A stretch of DNA of 64,000 nt from Pardosa pseudoannulata (Eukaryota; Arthropoda; Arachnida; Araneae; Lycosidae), in NCBI GenBank assembly GCA_032207245.1, contig CM063500.1, positions 20,280,024-20,344,023 of the forward strand. The letters are read 5' to 3'. The notes beneath the pieces were generated by a model, which was not told the DNA's origin, searched no databases, and saw nothing but the letters and a program-made list of their open reading frames with translations. Both the position numbers and the translations under genes were made by a program. Each line of letters starts with the position of its first letter. Position 1 is the stretch's first letter. Shown here in pieces: positions 13,401 through 23,899 of the stretch.

Positions 13401-14050
13401 AAGACAGCTACTTTAATTCTTAACTGCTGTTTATACCAAGTTCTTATTTCATATATATGTGAATATTTATTATCTGTAGGAATTAGCTGTCATTTTTTGC
13501 AGGGAAATGAATATATGATCATCAAAATCCATTTCTCAGACATCTATTTTTATTCCTTTTCAATAATTGATTCCAGTAAATACATTTTCACCTTCTGTAA
13601 CTGCTTTATCATAGATATAGCAGATCCTGCCTGCTGTATACTGACAACAAATTATTCTTTTAATGCAGTGCCTGGAATGCACATTTTGTATCGAATTCAA
13701 AGGTGTTGAGGTTATTTTGCAAAACTTTTTTTTTTCCTGTGTATCTCTGTAAATGTTTAGTTTCAGGTTTGCATTGCAATTAATCTCAAGAACCAAAACC
13801 CATAAGGAAAAAATGTGCCTTAAGAATTTTGTGAGTCATTTTCTTCTGTAATGTTCATTGACTGTGCTTCCTTGTACCTATCCCCCCTGTATGTGCTTAC
13901 AAAAGTTGTCTTGTAGGATGTATATTATATTCTGTTACATGTATTTTTTATTTCTTTATGAAAAAATGGCTTCAGATGTCAGTGTATTCAAGAAAATAAA
14001 TTTGACTACTCTGAAACTGTAATATTGCCTTCTTTTATATTAGGTTTGAT
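10425..14050. other. AT-rich intergenic DNA
   Basis: Low-complexity AT-rich sequence without a recognisable gene. A tail-like end with AATAAA (13995-14000) lies just before the composition change near 14.05 kb. It could mark a distal 3' end of the choline kinase transcript, but this is a guess. No other structure was seen. Confidence 0.6.
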
Positions 14051-14344
14051 AGAGGGTAAATGTAATTTAATGAAATATTCGGATTTTTCAAAATACACCA
14101 CAAATTTAACATTTTTCACGGGATGGGAACGGAAAATGATGAATGCAAAAAAACAATAGACAGGGGAAATGGATGTAGAAATTCAATAAAATATGTGCTT
14201 ATGACTAAATTGTTTGCAACACTAATCGCATTAAAAAGTATTTAACGTTTGTAAAATAAAGTGTTGCATATTTCTCTCGTGAGTTCAGCATTTGGACTTA
14301 TGATATGATGACATAAAAAACATTTATTGGAACTGTAATCGGAA

Positions 14345-14830
14345 AAACATACATCAAATTCCTTGGATGTTTAATAAATCCAAAGGTTTTTAAACTCTTT
14401 CAGAAAAATCGAGAGCTCAGAAGATTTCTGACAGATTTTTAAGGGACTATAAGAAAATTAAGAGTCCTGTTCCTTTGAACGACACGTCAATAGAAGCGTT
14501 CGGAAAATGTAAGATTCATTTGGCTACTATAACAATATTAAAGTATCACGCACCAAATTCCCGATTGTCTCTGATGGTGGTAGATGCTTCCGACATTACC
14601 ACTGGAGCAGTATTGCGTTTTTGTAGAAATGGACAAGATCTCTTGCATATTTTTTTCCAATAATACTCTTAGTTCAAATGAAATTTGGTGTTTATGACAG
14701 GAAATTATTAGTTACGTATCCCGCGGTAAAACTCTTCCATAGCCTTTAAGGTCAAAACTTTTCTGTTGTTGCCCATCCCCTTGCTGTAGAAAAGCCTATA
14801 ATAGACCCCGTCGTAATATTCGACAGATCT
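14345..14830 (+). pseudogene. Decayed Gypsy pol fragment (RT end and RNase H)
   Basis: Interrupted frames spell degraded Ty3/Gypsy pol motifs in the right order. FLGCLINP and RELRRFL correspond to the FLG and LRxFLG segments after the RT palm. LSLMVVDASDITTGAVL corresponds to the RNase H first-aspartate block (VDASDxAxGAVL). YDRKLLVTYPAVKLFHSL then resembles [21 protein letters not shown]. Several stops and frame changes separate them. No LTRs, integrase or gag could be tied to this fragment. It is much older than the other two Gypsy-type elements here. Confidence 0.75.
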
Positions 14831-14880
14831 ACGGCTAAGGGTAAAATTCAGCCTCGCTTTGAGCTAGGGCTGAAGAGTGA

Positions 14881-15114
14881 TTAAATTTCAAAAATAGGTC
14901 TTCGTAATTTAGAAGCAGGACCTAGTAGAAAACCCAGAGACTTGGCCTGCCACCCCAGAGGTATAGTATAAAAACTTGAAGGACATTTTGAGAACGAACT
15001 TATTTTACGTGTCCTAATCACCCTTAACCAAACACAGTGGGTCATAGGCCATCTCGAGCCCCTAACTCGCAACATTCTTGCTACGAGATCGTTGCTTTTA
15101 GACCGCGGCTCCAA
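14881..15114 (-). other. Open frame of unknown origin in repeat island
   Basis: A 77-codon minus-strand frame (starting MEPRSKSNDLVARMLRVRGS) in CpG-richer sequence just after the decayed Gypsy fragment. It has no recognisable domain. Its basic, tryptophan-containing composition is unlike the chance frames of the AT-rich parts, so it may be part of a dispersed repeat. No function is proposed. Confidence 0.3.
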
Positions 15115-15401
15115 AACTTTTCTATAGCGATCACACCCTTCAGCATTTGATTTCCAAAATCATTCGGATTTATTTCTCCCCGCTCTGAATGAAACTCTCG
15201 ATTATATTTCCAGTATTGCCTAATTTCGTACCGCGGTCAAACATTTGTCATGAGTTGATAACGTCGTAGCCGACATGTTATGAGATGAGGTATCAACAGG
15301 GTGAAGACTAGCTAAAACTGACTTCACCTATTGGGCTTTAATGTTTGAAATGAAAGAAAACAACATGCGTTCCCTTTTTAACCCCTATTTTAAGCAAATC
15401 A

Positions 15402-15680
15402 CTAGACTACAACAGCTGACACCCTTAGACGAGGGGTCGGATCAATTAAAATTTGTAGACTCCTATCGACCAGTTTAGGGAATTTTAAGGCGAAAAAGAG
15501 AGATTGCACTCCTCGAAGAGAATTTTTTTTAAAACATGTTTGGACAGTATGCAAATTGGTATCTTTTTCCCGTCTCCCGAATGATACGAGGGATCGTGGC
15601 GTGGCGAGGGGATATAAGGTTGTAACCCCCAAAATAAGCATTGCTGTATGCATAACTTGTATATGTAAATATTGTAGCAC
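15402..15680 (-). other. Open frame of unknown origin in repeat island
   Basis: A 92-codon minus-strand frame with no domain I recognise. It sits in the same CpG-richer block as the frame at 14881-15114 and is followed on the + strand by the long TA microsatellite. It is more likely translated repeat DNA than a gene. Confidence 0.25.
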
Positions 15681-15748
15681 TAATTTTGCGATATGAGTTA
15701 AAGTGAGAACTCCCTCATTGAAAATATCTCACCTTTGCCTGTTAATGG

Positions 15749-15751
<3 letters not shown>

Positions 15752-15825
<74 letters not shown>
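15752..15825. repeat. (TA)n microsatellite
   Basis: About 37 uninterrupted TA units, followed by a short TG/TATACA stretch. Open frames across it are artefacts of the dinucleotide repeat. Confidence 0.97.
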
Positions 15826-15828
<3 letters not shown>

Positions 15829-17650
15829 TGTGTGTATACATATATACATACAGAGAAAATAGTTTAACATTAAGCTCAGGGGACTTAAAAATTTTTCATG
15901 TTAAAAGAATTCCGTCTTAAGGGAAATTTTAAAAAAATGTTCGACGAAATTAAGTTTATCAGAATATATTTACATAGATATCTATGTATGCAGGTATTTA
16001 ATAAAAATCAATGGAATAAAACATTCACAAGAATTTAATGCTGCAATTTAAATTCTCGTTTTCTGAAAAGCAAAATATTTTTAAATAAAATAATCAAAAA
16101 ATCTAAGGAAAATAATGTGATATTTTTATTTGCATTGTCTTTTTTATCAACAAATTGTGCAATGTCGTCCATTTTGTTATTCCTTTCACCATTAAAATGT
16201 GCTTCAAAACAGTTGTGCTCACTTTTCATGACGTTCCTCATTTCGGATGACGTGGGAACAGAAGCAGCATTATTCATTTCATTCTCATCGTCTTAATCTA
16301 CATCAACGATATCTTTTCAGCTTTGAACAAACTTCAAAATATCTTTGACTTATATGATACAGTAAGATAGTCTAATAATACAGGAACTTGCGCCTTCGCA
16401 GCTGGTAAATCTTTTCGTGTTATTAGAATAAAATGTATGAAAATACATAGCAATTTCTAGGGACCGATGTATTATCTCTTCTTAACCGGTATTTTCTTTA
16501 AGCGTTTTCGCGTTAAGTGTATTTCCCTTTATGTATGTAGTGATGCTACAGTCATTTCTTGTTGCAAAAAAGATGCTAGTCCTTAATTTACAATAGTGAC
16601 ACTCTCTAGTTTGGTCGGATTACATTAAGTGAGAAAAAAGGTGCGCTTTGGATTCGTCTGTGACAAGTTATAAGGATCTGAGGGAGAAATATGAAGGCGA
16701 AGCAAACGGCCTAGCGAAGCAATACAAGTAATCAGAAATTAATGTGGGACGTCACAAGAACGAGAAAGCCAATCATCGTAAGGTGACAGGATGGCGTCGG
16801 AATGCATGAACTTTTGAAGGGACGAGAGGAAAACGGAAACAAATTAAATAGAGAAGAAAAGATTGGACGCTTTGCTCTCACCTTGGTGAAGATCACCACC
16901 GTCAGTTGTGTACTATTCTTCTGCGTTTAGGAAATCATACCTACTAGTCCATGTGGACTCTCCTGAGTTCCTATTTGTACGTTTTGTACAAGTTTTCAAT
17001 AAGGAGATTTTATGTACTGTTTATTTCAGGCTCGCCCTCAGCTGGACATAAAATTACCTCCGTCCAAATTGACAATAAAGCGTTAAGCATGGCAAACTAG
17101 CATTTTTCTTCTAATCTCGCACTGTCTATATTTTAATTTATATTATTTTAGTATTCAGTTCTCTTATGACAATCATTTTGTTACGTAGTAAGTACGCTTA
17201 ATTCTTATTGGTTTCTAATTTTGGGAAATTTAAACAGATTGGCTTCGGTGATAAATCACAATTTTATAAAAGAAATTCTAACCGATTAAACTCGCACTTT
17301 ATCATTTTCATTTCATTGTCATTCCATTTTGGTTTGAGATTCCATTCTTTAAGTTCACTATTGTTAATTTTTTTCAAAAATAATTTAGAGCTACTGTGTA
17401 TGTGGGGATATGAGAGATTAATTATCGATAAATGGGATTTCCCGTTCCGGTTTATTAAGTTTATTACTCCCTAAGACAACACTAACAAAGTGGGTTTTCA
17501 TAATATAGAAAGAGAGACCAAGGACACCTCCACACTTAGCCTATTATCTCCAGAGATATCGTTTGGTAACTTAAGGGCCATTGCGGACCGTGAACCTATT
17601 TTAAGAGCCTCAGCTGCCATGAATGAAACTCGGATCTTTGGTCAAAGTGT
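15826..17650. other. Repeat-island DNA left of the deleted Gypsy-type element
   Basis: CpG-containing DNA without a recognisable gene. A stretch around 16900-17030 has LTR-like character (TTTTCAATAAGGAG followed by GTACTGTTTATTTCA), but I found no second copy. The frame 17490-17650 is cut by the LTR inserted at 17651. Confidence 0.45.
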
Positions 17651-17845
17651 TGTGGTGAATCGCCGTATGAGCGATAAATGAGAGCCAAAGGCTTACACAA
17701 TTTGGCAACCTTTTATGTAACCCGGTGAACTAGGAGTTGTAGTGAGATATAGTACAGAGTTGAACGCTGAATAAAATGTCCTAATGAAACGTATTTAATA
17801 GTGTAATTATTTTATATTCTATCCACAAAGTAGCAACCTTCTTCA
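17651..17845 (+). repeat. 5' LTR of deleted Gypsy-type element
   Basis: Begins TGTGGTGAATCGCC and ends ACCTTCTTCA. It contains GAATAAAATG, a likely polyadenylation signal. It matches the 3' LTR over its full 195 bp with six substitutions. Confidence 0.93.
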
Positions 17846-17846
17846 A

Positions 17847-17860
17847 TGGTGACCCGGGAC
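17847..17860 (+). promoter_or_regulatory. Primer-binding site
   Basis: TGGTGACCCGGGAC one base after the 5' LTR. The TGG start pairs with a tRNA CCA end. The first nine bases match the complement of an animal tRNA-Trp 3' end (TGGTGACCCC), but the match breaks at base 10, so the primer tRNA is uncertain. The intronic Gypsy element shares TGGTGACCCG. Confidence 0.75.
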
Positions 17861-18266
17861 AAACGTTTTAAGAATATGAGCAGAAAAAAAATGCTAAATT
17901 AAGTGTGATATAGGGAGTAGCTTGACATTCGCCGATTTAGTTTCGGTTTTCGACAACACTCCTGTTTTCAACGATGTTCCATTGTGTTTCCTGTGGACTT
18001 TAATTCTTCATATGAATTACTACATTTCCAATACTGTTAGGACGAATATCGATAAGTATTTCTGGATTATTTCGGTTCTAATTGAAAATGATGTATTTAA
18101 TTATTATTTGAATTTCTATTTTATTTAAAGTTTTCTGTATTTCTAGTCAAAATTATCTTTTTAAGTACTTATTAAACCTCTTTTATATTTAAACATATTT
18201 TTTATGGTTAAACTTATTTTTATTTCATATTAAAAATTTGCTCTTATATTTTTGAAATCTTGCACA

Positions 18267-19034
18267 ATGTCTGAAGTGTTTGCAGTTCAAATCCCAGTTT
18301 ATAACAGGTCAGATCCTGCATTATGGTTTATTATGTGTGAGAGTACCTTTGCTCTAGCTACGCCAAAACCAATAATTGAATCTCTAATGAAATATAATTA
18401 TATTGTTTCTCACCTTCCACCCGATATCGCGTCCTTAGTGCGCGATGTGTTGATGAAACCTGACCCCACTGATCCGTACTTGAAACTCAAAACAGAACTA
18501 ATATACCGTTCTGGTGAGTCATCCCAGACAGAAATTCTGAAGTTGCTGTCAGGGAAAAAGCTAGGAAGTCGTAAACCATTGGAGTTATTACGAATTATGA
18601 AACGCCGCTCTGAATCACTTAACGTTCCTGAAAACTTGATGATGGAGTTGTTTTTATAACGTTTACCAGCGTCAGTTCAATCCATTTTGGCTGCGGTTTC
18701 CGATCTCACTTTAGAAAAAGCTGAGGAAATTTCAGATAAAATTTTGGAAGTGACTCCCTCCCCTGTCGAAACTTTTACAATTTCTCACGTTAATAAAACA
18801 ACTACCGAAGAAAACGTATTTAAGGAATTAGAAAAATTGCACAAACGCATTGATCGTCTTTCACTATCTCGCAGTCGATCCCCATTTCGAAATAAAAACA
18901 GGTATCGACAAAGAAGTCATTCGAAAAACAGAAGTTCCTTATGTTGGTATCATTGGCGGTTCGGAAATAAATGTAGGGAAGACAAATGTACTAAACCATG
19001 TTCATGGAAGGGAAACGAACCCAGCGAAGAATAG
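18267..19034 (+). pseudogene. gag of deleted Gypsy-type element, one internal stop
   Basis: The frame opens at ATG 18267 (MSEVFAVQIPVYNRSDPALW), has an in-frame TAA at 18657-18659, and continues in the same frame to TAG at 19032-19034. It resembles the gag at 44741-45571 in overall layout: a PALWF/PEIWF block near the start, a PENL...L block before the stop, an SRSRS-rich basic stretch, and a C-terminal Cys/His cluster CWYHWRFGNKCREDKC followed by PCSW. That cluster matches [11 protein letters not shown]...KC...PCAW of the other element. Gag forms the particle that packages element RNA. The stop makes this copy non-functional unless read through. Confidence 0.85.
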
Positions 19035-19044
19035 AGGCGACTTA

Positions 19045-19272
19045 TTCTTTGCCTACAGTTTCACGTCGCCTGTTCATTAGAGACCGGGGAAGTAATATTT
19101 AATTCCTGGTCGATACTGGCTCTGACGTGTCTTTAATTCCTGCTAATAATTTTCAAAAACATAACTTAACCCAACACACTCTTCTGGCTGCAAATTCTTC
19201 TTCGATAAATGTGTATGGTCAACAAACTCTCTCGTTAGACTTAAATTTAAGGAGACAATTCACTAAGACTTC
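19045..19272 (+). pseudogene. Protease fragment (DTG) of deleted element
   Basis: After gag, the frame with FLVDTGSDVSLIPANNF carries the aspartic protease active-site triplet D-T-G, followed by a SLDLNLRRQF segment that aligns with [11 protein letters not shown] in the intronic Gypsy pol. A stop lies shortly before the active site. Homology to the protease-linker region ends at about 19270, where the deletion joins the 3' end of pol. Confidence 0.75.
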
Positions 19273-19760
19273 CAGCAGATCTATTTACTACCGATAACTG
19301 TAACACATCTCCAGATCTTACATATGTGTCACAGCTTTGTGAATCCATGAGAAAACTTTCACCTCTCAACCCTATAAGTCACGGCCATACTAATGTTTAT
19401 GTGCACCCGTCTCTTTCATCATGCTCTCACTTATTTTTACGTGTAGATAATGTTCGACAACTATTAACTCCTCCATATACTGGACCTTATGCTGTAATTG
19501 AATGAAATGACAAAACATTTGTAATTAAAATTAATAATAAGTCAGTTACAGTCTCTTTTGATAGGTTGAAACCAGCATTTTATTTATCAGAATCACCTTC
19601 GCAATCTTATTCTCAACGTCAGACTTCTAAAAATTCTGATGCAAGTAAAATTCAATCAAAAATACCGGTCCCTAAGGAGGATAAATGTACAAAGATAATT
19701 ATCACTAGATCTGGTCGAAGAGTTCATTTTCCAAAACATCTCACTACTGTATATTGTTAA
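19270..19760 (+). pseudogene. 3' end of pol of deleted element
   Basis: Right of the deletion junction the translation reads LPADLFTTDN, then SHLFLRVDNVRQLLTPPYTG with PYAVIE, then a stop, and further on VTVSFDRLKPAFYLSES to TAA near 19758-19760. This corresponds to the region after the integrase core in the other Gypsy element ([28 protein letters not shown]). The integrase catalytic DDE core and everything back to the protease are absent. Confidence 0.8.
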
Positions 19761-19972
19761 CTTTTGTGTGCATTTTTTTTTTAATATCATTGTTTTTCTT
19801 TTTTTTCTTTCACTTTTTTGTTGTTGTTGTTCTTTTTATGTAACTTTTTTTTTTTTTTTTGAAAATTTTGGTAGCGTTTCATGTCAAATCTTTAAATTGT
19901 AAAAGGAAAAAAAATTTTTAATGTTGTATTGATCGTTCTTTCGGGATACCCTGAGTCACTGGGGGGATACTC

Positions 19973-20167
19973 TGTGGTGAATCGCCATATGAGCGATAAA
20001 TGAGAGCCAAAGGCTTACACAGTTTGGCAACCTTTTATGTAACCCGGAGAACTAGGAGTTGTAGTGAGATATAGTACAGAGTGGAACGCTGAATAAAATG
20101 TCCTAATGAAACGCATTTAATAGTGTAATTATTTTATATTCTATTCACAAAGTAGCAACCTTCTTCA
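19973..20167 (+). repeat. 3' LTR of deleted Gypsy-type element
   Basis: A 195-bp copy of the 5' LTR with six substitutions, preceded by a purine-rich tract (CTGGGGGGATACTC) as expected for plus-strand priming and followed by the target duplicate GTGT. Confidence 0.93.
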
Positions 20168-20774
20168 GTGTGTTATGAGATGGATGCATTTGTCGACGGA
20201 GGTAAAAAAAATCAAAACTTATCTATAAAAGGATTTATTACATTTTAATGATTTAATGATTTATTACATTACATTTACAAAATCAAATTATAGTGTTCGC
20301 TCACATAAATGCATAAGATTTGGAATAAGGAGCCATGAATGTCTCAACTGACAATGCATTAAGAAACAAGAGCTTAATATTCTTTATTCAAGTAAGGGTT
20401 CAGTAAGTAATTGTGAGAAGCCCATGAAGAAAAAAATCACTGTTAAAGGGGAACTTCATTTCTTTGTTTCGAATTATTCGTCATTTAACTATCATTAAAT
20501 ATATTTATCACTTACCCTTTTTTTCAACTTACATTTTCATGTGATAGTGGACTATTTTACAGAAATGTAAATTTGGGTATGGAAAGATTTAACTCTGGAA
20601 CGCCCGAGAATTTGCTACTTGCTATTTCCCAGAACACGTACTTTAAATAGCACTGCCGATATTCTTTATTCAAACTTATAAGAATTAAATATATCAACTT
20701 AATTTTCCACTCGCGCTTGTTTCATAGAATTAGGATACAGCGAACTAGGTGGATTAACGTCGTTACCACAGTAT

Positions 20775-20985
20775 GCAAAATCTGGATCTCCAAATTTTAA
20801 ACTGATTAACATGATTTTACGTGGGACCAGGTTAAAAAACGCGGGTTAAGGATGAAAACAACATTTTTCCCAGATAGATGCAGAATCTGGAAAAATTTTC
20901 AGATCTCAAACTTTTAAACTAAATTGCTACTAAATGGGATTGGGTTAAGAAAAGCGGGTCAACGATGAAAACACGGATCATTTGG
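20775..20985 (+). repeat. Imperfect 105-bp tandem duplication
   Basis: The unit at 20775-20879 and the unit from 20880 share, in order, GCAAAATCTGG/GCAGAATCTGG, TTTTAAACT, TGGGA..GGTTAA and GCGGGT.AA.GATGAAAACA. The copies are diverged, so the duplication is old. It is non-coding. Confidence 0.7.
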
Positions 20986-21485
20986 CATCTAAAAGCTAAA
21001 CCACTACGGTGTATTTCACGAAAATGTTTCCCAATATTTAGATACAACAAAAACGAAACTTCTTAAAGCAATGAACATGTATGTATTCTTATTGTAGATA
21101 TTGTCCTGAATTGCACAATATATAAACAGGTTAGTTCTTTATACTTATTTTAAAGACTGGGCATCCAGAGAATCGTAACCAATCAAAAGAGAAAATAAAG
21201 TGGCATCTAAAGAGCGAAGAAAGAGTGCTACCATTTTGCCGTCAAGATATATCACAGGTGACATTCACGTCATAATGACTTCAAAAGTCGTTATGGTGAA
21301 GTGGCATAGAGGGGAATTTATGGTACCAAATTTCCATCTCTGGTGAATTCTGACATGACTATGAAGCAAAAGTTGCCTTGATATATTTCATTCGCAATGT
21401 AGTAGCCCTCTATGTCTAAAACAAGAACCCTTATTGGAGATGCAAACCACTCCCAAGCCTTTTTATGTACTTCATTTAGTTTAGT

Positions 21486-21580
21486 TTGGTTTGGTTTGGA
21501 TCGCTGCGAACTACTTTTACTACACGAAAGCTAATGAGACCGGGATCTACTGCTTAAAACAAATTCTGAATGGTTACGAA
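21486..21580 (+). repeat. Dispersed repeat related to 47.2 kb hairpin
   Basis: The stretch with GCTAATGAGACCGGGATCTA, then CTGCTTAAAAC and ATTCTGAAT.G.TACGAA, aligns along its length with the reverse complement of 47205-47308 (GCTAATGACACCGGGACCTA and so on). I estimate about 70% identity by eye. It is probably an end of an unidentified transposon family. Confidence 0.6.
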
Positions 21581-22699
21581 AATCCTCGCAAGTAACGGAA
21601 TACGAAGCCACGAACTCCAGTACCTAAGAGCAGGCATCATCTGGCTTAAATTCATTTGACATATGATAAGTAAAATTTCTACTAATCTCATATTTCATTA
21701 AGAAATTTTTCCATACTGAAGATTATCAGGTTATTTGGAACTTATATGTTACTCATGATCTTTTGTTTCAGAAAGTATTCCCCCAAAAAACATGATGTTA
21801 CAAAAGTCAATAGCAATTAAGATGTTAAAAAGAAGGAAATAAAGATCTGCAATTACATCTGTTTCCACCTGAACTGTCACCCTTATTTAATAAATAGCCC
21901 TCTGGCTATCTAGAAAAGATCTTTGATAAACCAGACATCTTTTTACCGACAATACAACCTTGAACATTTTTATTAATACGCATAGAAACTCTTTTCCTCA
22001 ATTTTCCTAAATTTCACAAAAACGGAATTTCTGGAAAGACAAGGCGTCCGGGCCAAAACTTTGCCCGATAGATACAAGTAACCGAAGAATCCGAGAAAAA
22101 TTACATAATATGATTGGTTTTACGGAATTAAATTCAAGACCAAATGAAGTGAATGATTAGTGTGGGGAAATATATAATGCAGGAACAATAAATCAAGGTT
22201 TCATTGTAATTTAATTAATTTTTTAATTATAATCATAATCAAATTACATAATCCATTCCAATTAACAAGTTCCTTTAAGTGTCTTTTTTTAATTTAAATT
22301 CCCTAAAAGTCATTTTTCCCCTGATTTGGGTACATTTTTTGTGTTTCGCTTAAGAACTTTTGTATTTATTTCTAATTAATTCATTAATATTCTTCTTGAG
22401 CTCTATAGCCGATTACCGGCAGAGTCTGTATTAGTTTAAATCATCTTGATTTATATAATGCCACTGTTCTACAGCGTTTGATATCAATACTTTTAAGCAA
22501 TCCCTTTCTACTGCTGAGTTATCTACTTCATCAATCAAGCACTTGAATGCTCCAATAATATAGAGCGTACGCACATTCCACGTTTCGATTATCAATTCCT
22601 TAAACTTTCTGCGTCATCTATATGAGATCCTTCTGGTTTTTATTTACTACATGAGTTTCTTAACATTTGTTTTTTTTTTAGGATTGAGGTTGTTAGCCT

Positions 22700-23490
22700 T
22701 ACGACCAAACCCCAATTTGGAGGACCAGTCCGTTGATAATATAATTGCCAGAGTCAGGGTACCCGGCTATACAACAATCCATTAATGCTCATGTTTAATT
22801 TTTCAATATTTTGCAAACTTCTTTTAAATGTCATGAAATTAATTCGAAAAATACATTTTAGTTTAAAAAGTAAATTTTCTTTAAAAAGAGACACTAGGCA
22901 ACAGAAGGGACAGTGTTTTCTATCAAGAAGGAATTTGAACAAGAAACATTTTAAAATACCATAGAATATTTGTAATAGAAACCTATTGTATTTTTGGTGC
23001 ATTTGTTTCACACTGTTTTGAGGCAATGGAAACTTTTCACCCTAGTTTTGTTGAAAAAAAATGTTTCTCCTTATCATATGTGACATTTATCCAGGAACTC
23101 GATTTTAATGCCTTTTGAGTTTTTCAATGTACCTGCCTATAGGTTTTCCATCTCAGAATATTTCGAAAAGCTTGTTAAAATTATCAATCGTTGAATTCAA
23201 GAAAATAGATTTATTTTTGATAATGGGTAAGAACGATTATAAATGATTTTTGTATAACAGTCTCCAAACAACAACAAAGAAAAAACGATGACCACGACCA
23301 CTTGTTGCTGTGAATGTATTACGTACCAATAACATATACCAGGCCTGTTGAGATAACAAAAAGAATAAGACACCAGATACAAACGAGCGAAGACTTATCC
23401 CTTTGCAGACTCTTTATTTACAATTCTATTTTTGATGAAGAACAATCTGGTGAAGCAAATAAAACAAATTAAGTATCAATATGGAGTCTC
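22700..23490. other. Non-coding DNA near the island's right edge
   Basis: No gene is seen. Around 22687-22735 the stretch GTTGTTAGCCTTACGACC plus ACCCC and GGAGGACC looks like a piece of a dispersed repeat, but I cannot name it. The minus-strand frames at 22754-23026 and 23197-23382 have no recognisable domain. Confidence 0.4.
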
Positions 23491-23498
23491 CATATACT

Positions 23499-23596
23499 GA
23501 TGAAAATGTTGGAGCAACTCCCTGCCTCTGATAATGCTATCTGTTCAGATGAAAATTGGGGAGCAACTCCCTGCGTCCGATGAAGCTATCTGTTCG
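23499..23596 (+). repeat. 49-bp direct tandem repeat, two copies
   Basis: Units 23499-23547 and 23548-23596 share GATGAAAAT, GGAGCAACTCCCTGC and GCTATCTGTTC with only scattered differences. The first copy directly follows a small palindrome (ATGGAGTCTCCAT). Confidence 0.85.
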
Positions 23597-23722
23597 CTCC
23601 GTCTTGGCCTGTTTTTTCTCTGAAGGGGCCTTCAAATCTACCAAACAAAATCCAATGGTTGATTGACTCGCATTAGCAACCCCTCGTATTCAATAGGCTC
23701 GAAGGAGTGGGTCACTGACACG

Positions 23723-23746
23723 GGGCCATCGTGATCACGATGGCCC
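23723..23746. repeat. Perfect 24-bp palindrome
   Basis: The half-site GGGCCATCGTGA is followed directly by its exact reverse complement, with no loop. It lies about 1.5 kb upstream of the Fmr1 start codon in the CpG-richer island. Confidence 0.93.
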
Positions 23747-23899
23747 AGACTGACATCGCTTTTGTCCTTCGGTCAGTCTCCAGTAGTCCAGTAGTGTAAC
23801 TTATTGCTATAGGATGAAACAGTAATAATTTGCAGTATTGTGGGCCATCCTATCAGTACCTCTCCGGAAATGATTGTATCTCTGAATTAATTTGATTTG

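Larger units (their letters stand above)
17651..20167 (+). mobile_element. Internally deleted Ty3/Gypsy-type LTR element
   Basis: A 2517-bp element with two 195-bp LTRs (17651-17845 and 19973-20167), flanked by the 4-bp direct repeat GTGT (17647-17650 and 20168-20171). The order is LTR, primer-binding site, gag, start of protease, end of pol, purine-rich tract, LTR. The protease DTG segment is joined directly to the region after the integrase core, so RT, RNase H and the integrase DDE core are missing (about 2.2 kb compared with the element at 41187-45851). The LTRs differ at six positions I can count (about 3%), so it is older than the intronic Gypsy element. It cannot replicate alone. It could have been copied in trans by a relative before or after the deletion. 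Confidence 0.9.
20172..22700. other. Repeat-island DNA right of the deleted element
   Basis: No gene recognised. It holds the imperfect 105-bp tandem duplication at 20775-20985 and, at 21486-21580, sequence related to 47205-47308. Confidence 0.5.

Noticed and set aside
15735..15920. Open frame rich in Ile-Tyr across the TA tract
   Set aside because: It is the direct translation of a (TA)n microsatellite and has no non-repeat coding content.
17490..17681. 63-codon frame running into the LTR
   Set aside because: It is interrupted by the LTR insertion at 17651, and the part before it has no recognisable domain; its last codons are LTR sequence.
17050..20200. Inverted TTACCTCCGTC / GACGGAGGTAA pair flanking the deleted element
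   Set aside because: Only 11 bp match, with no similarity around them; a match of this size is expected by chance over several kb.
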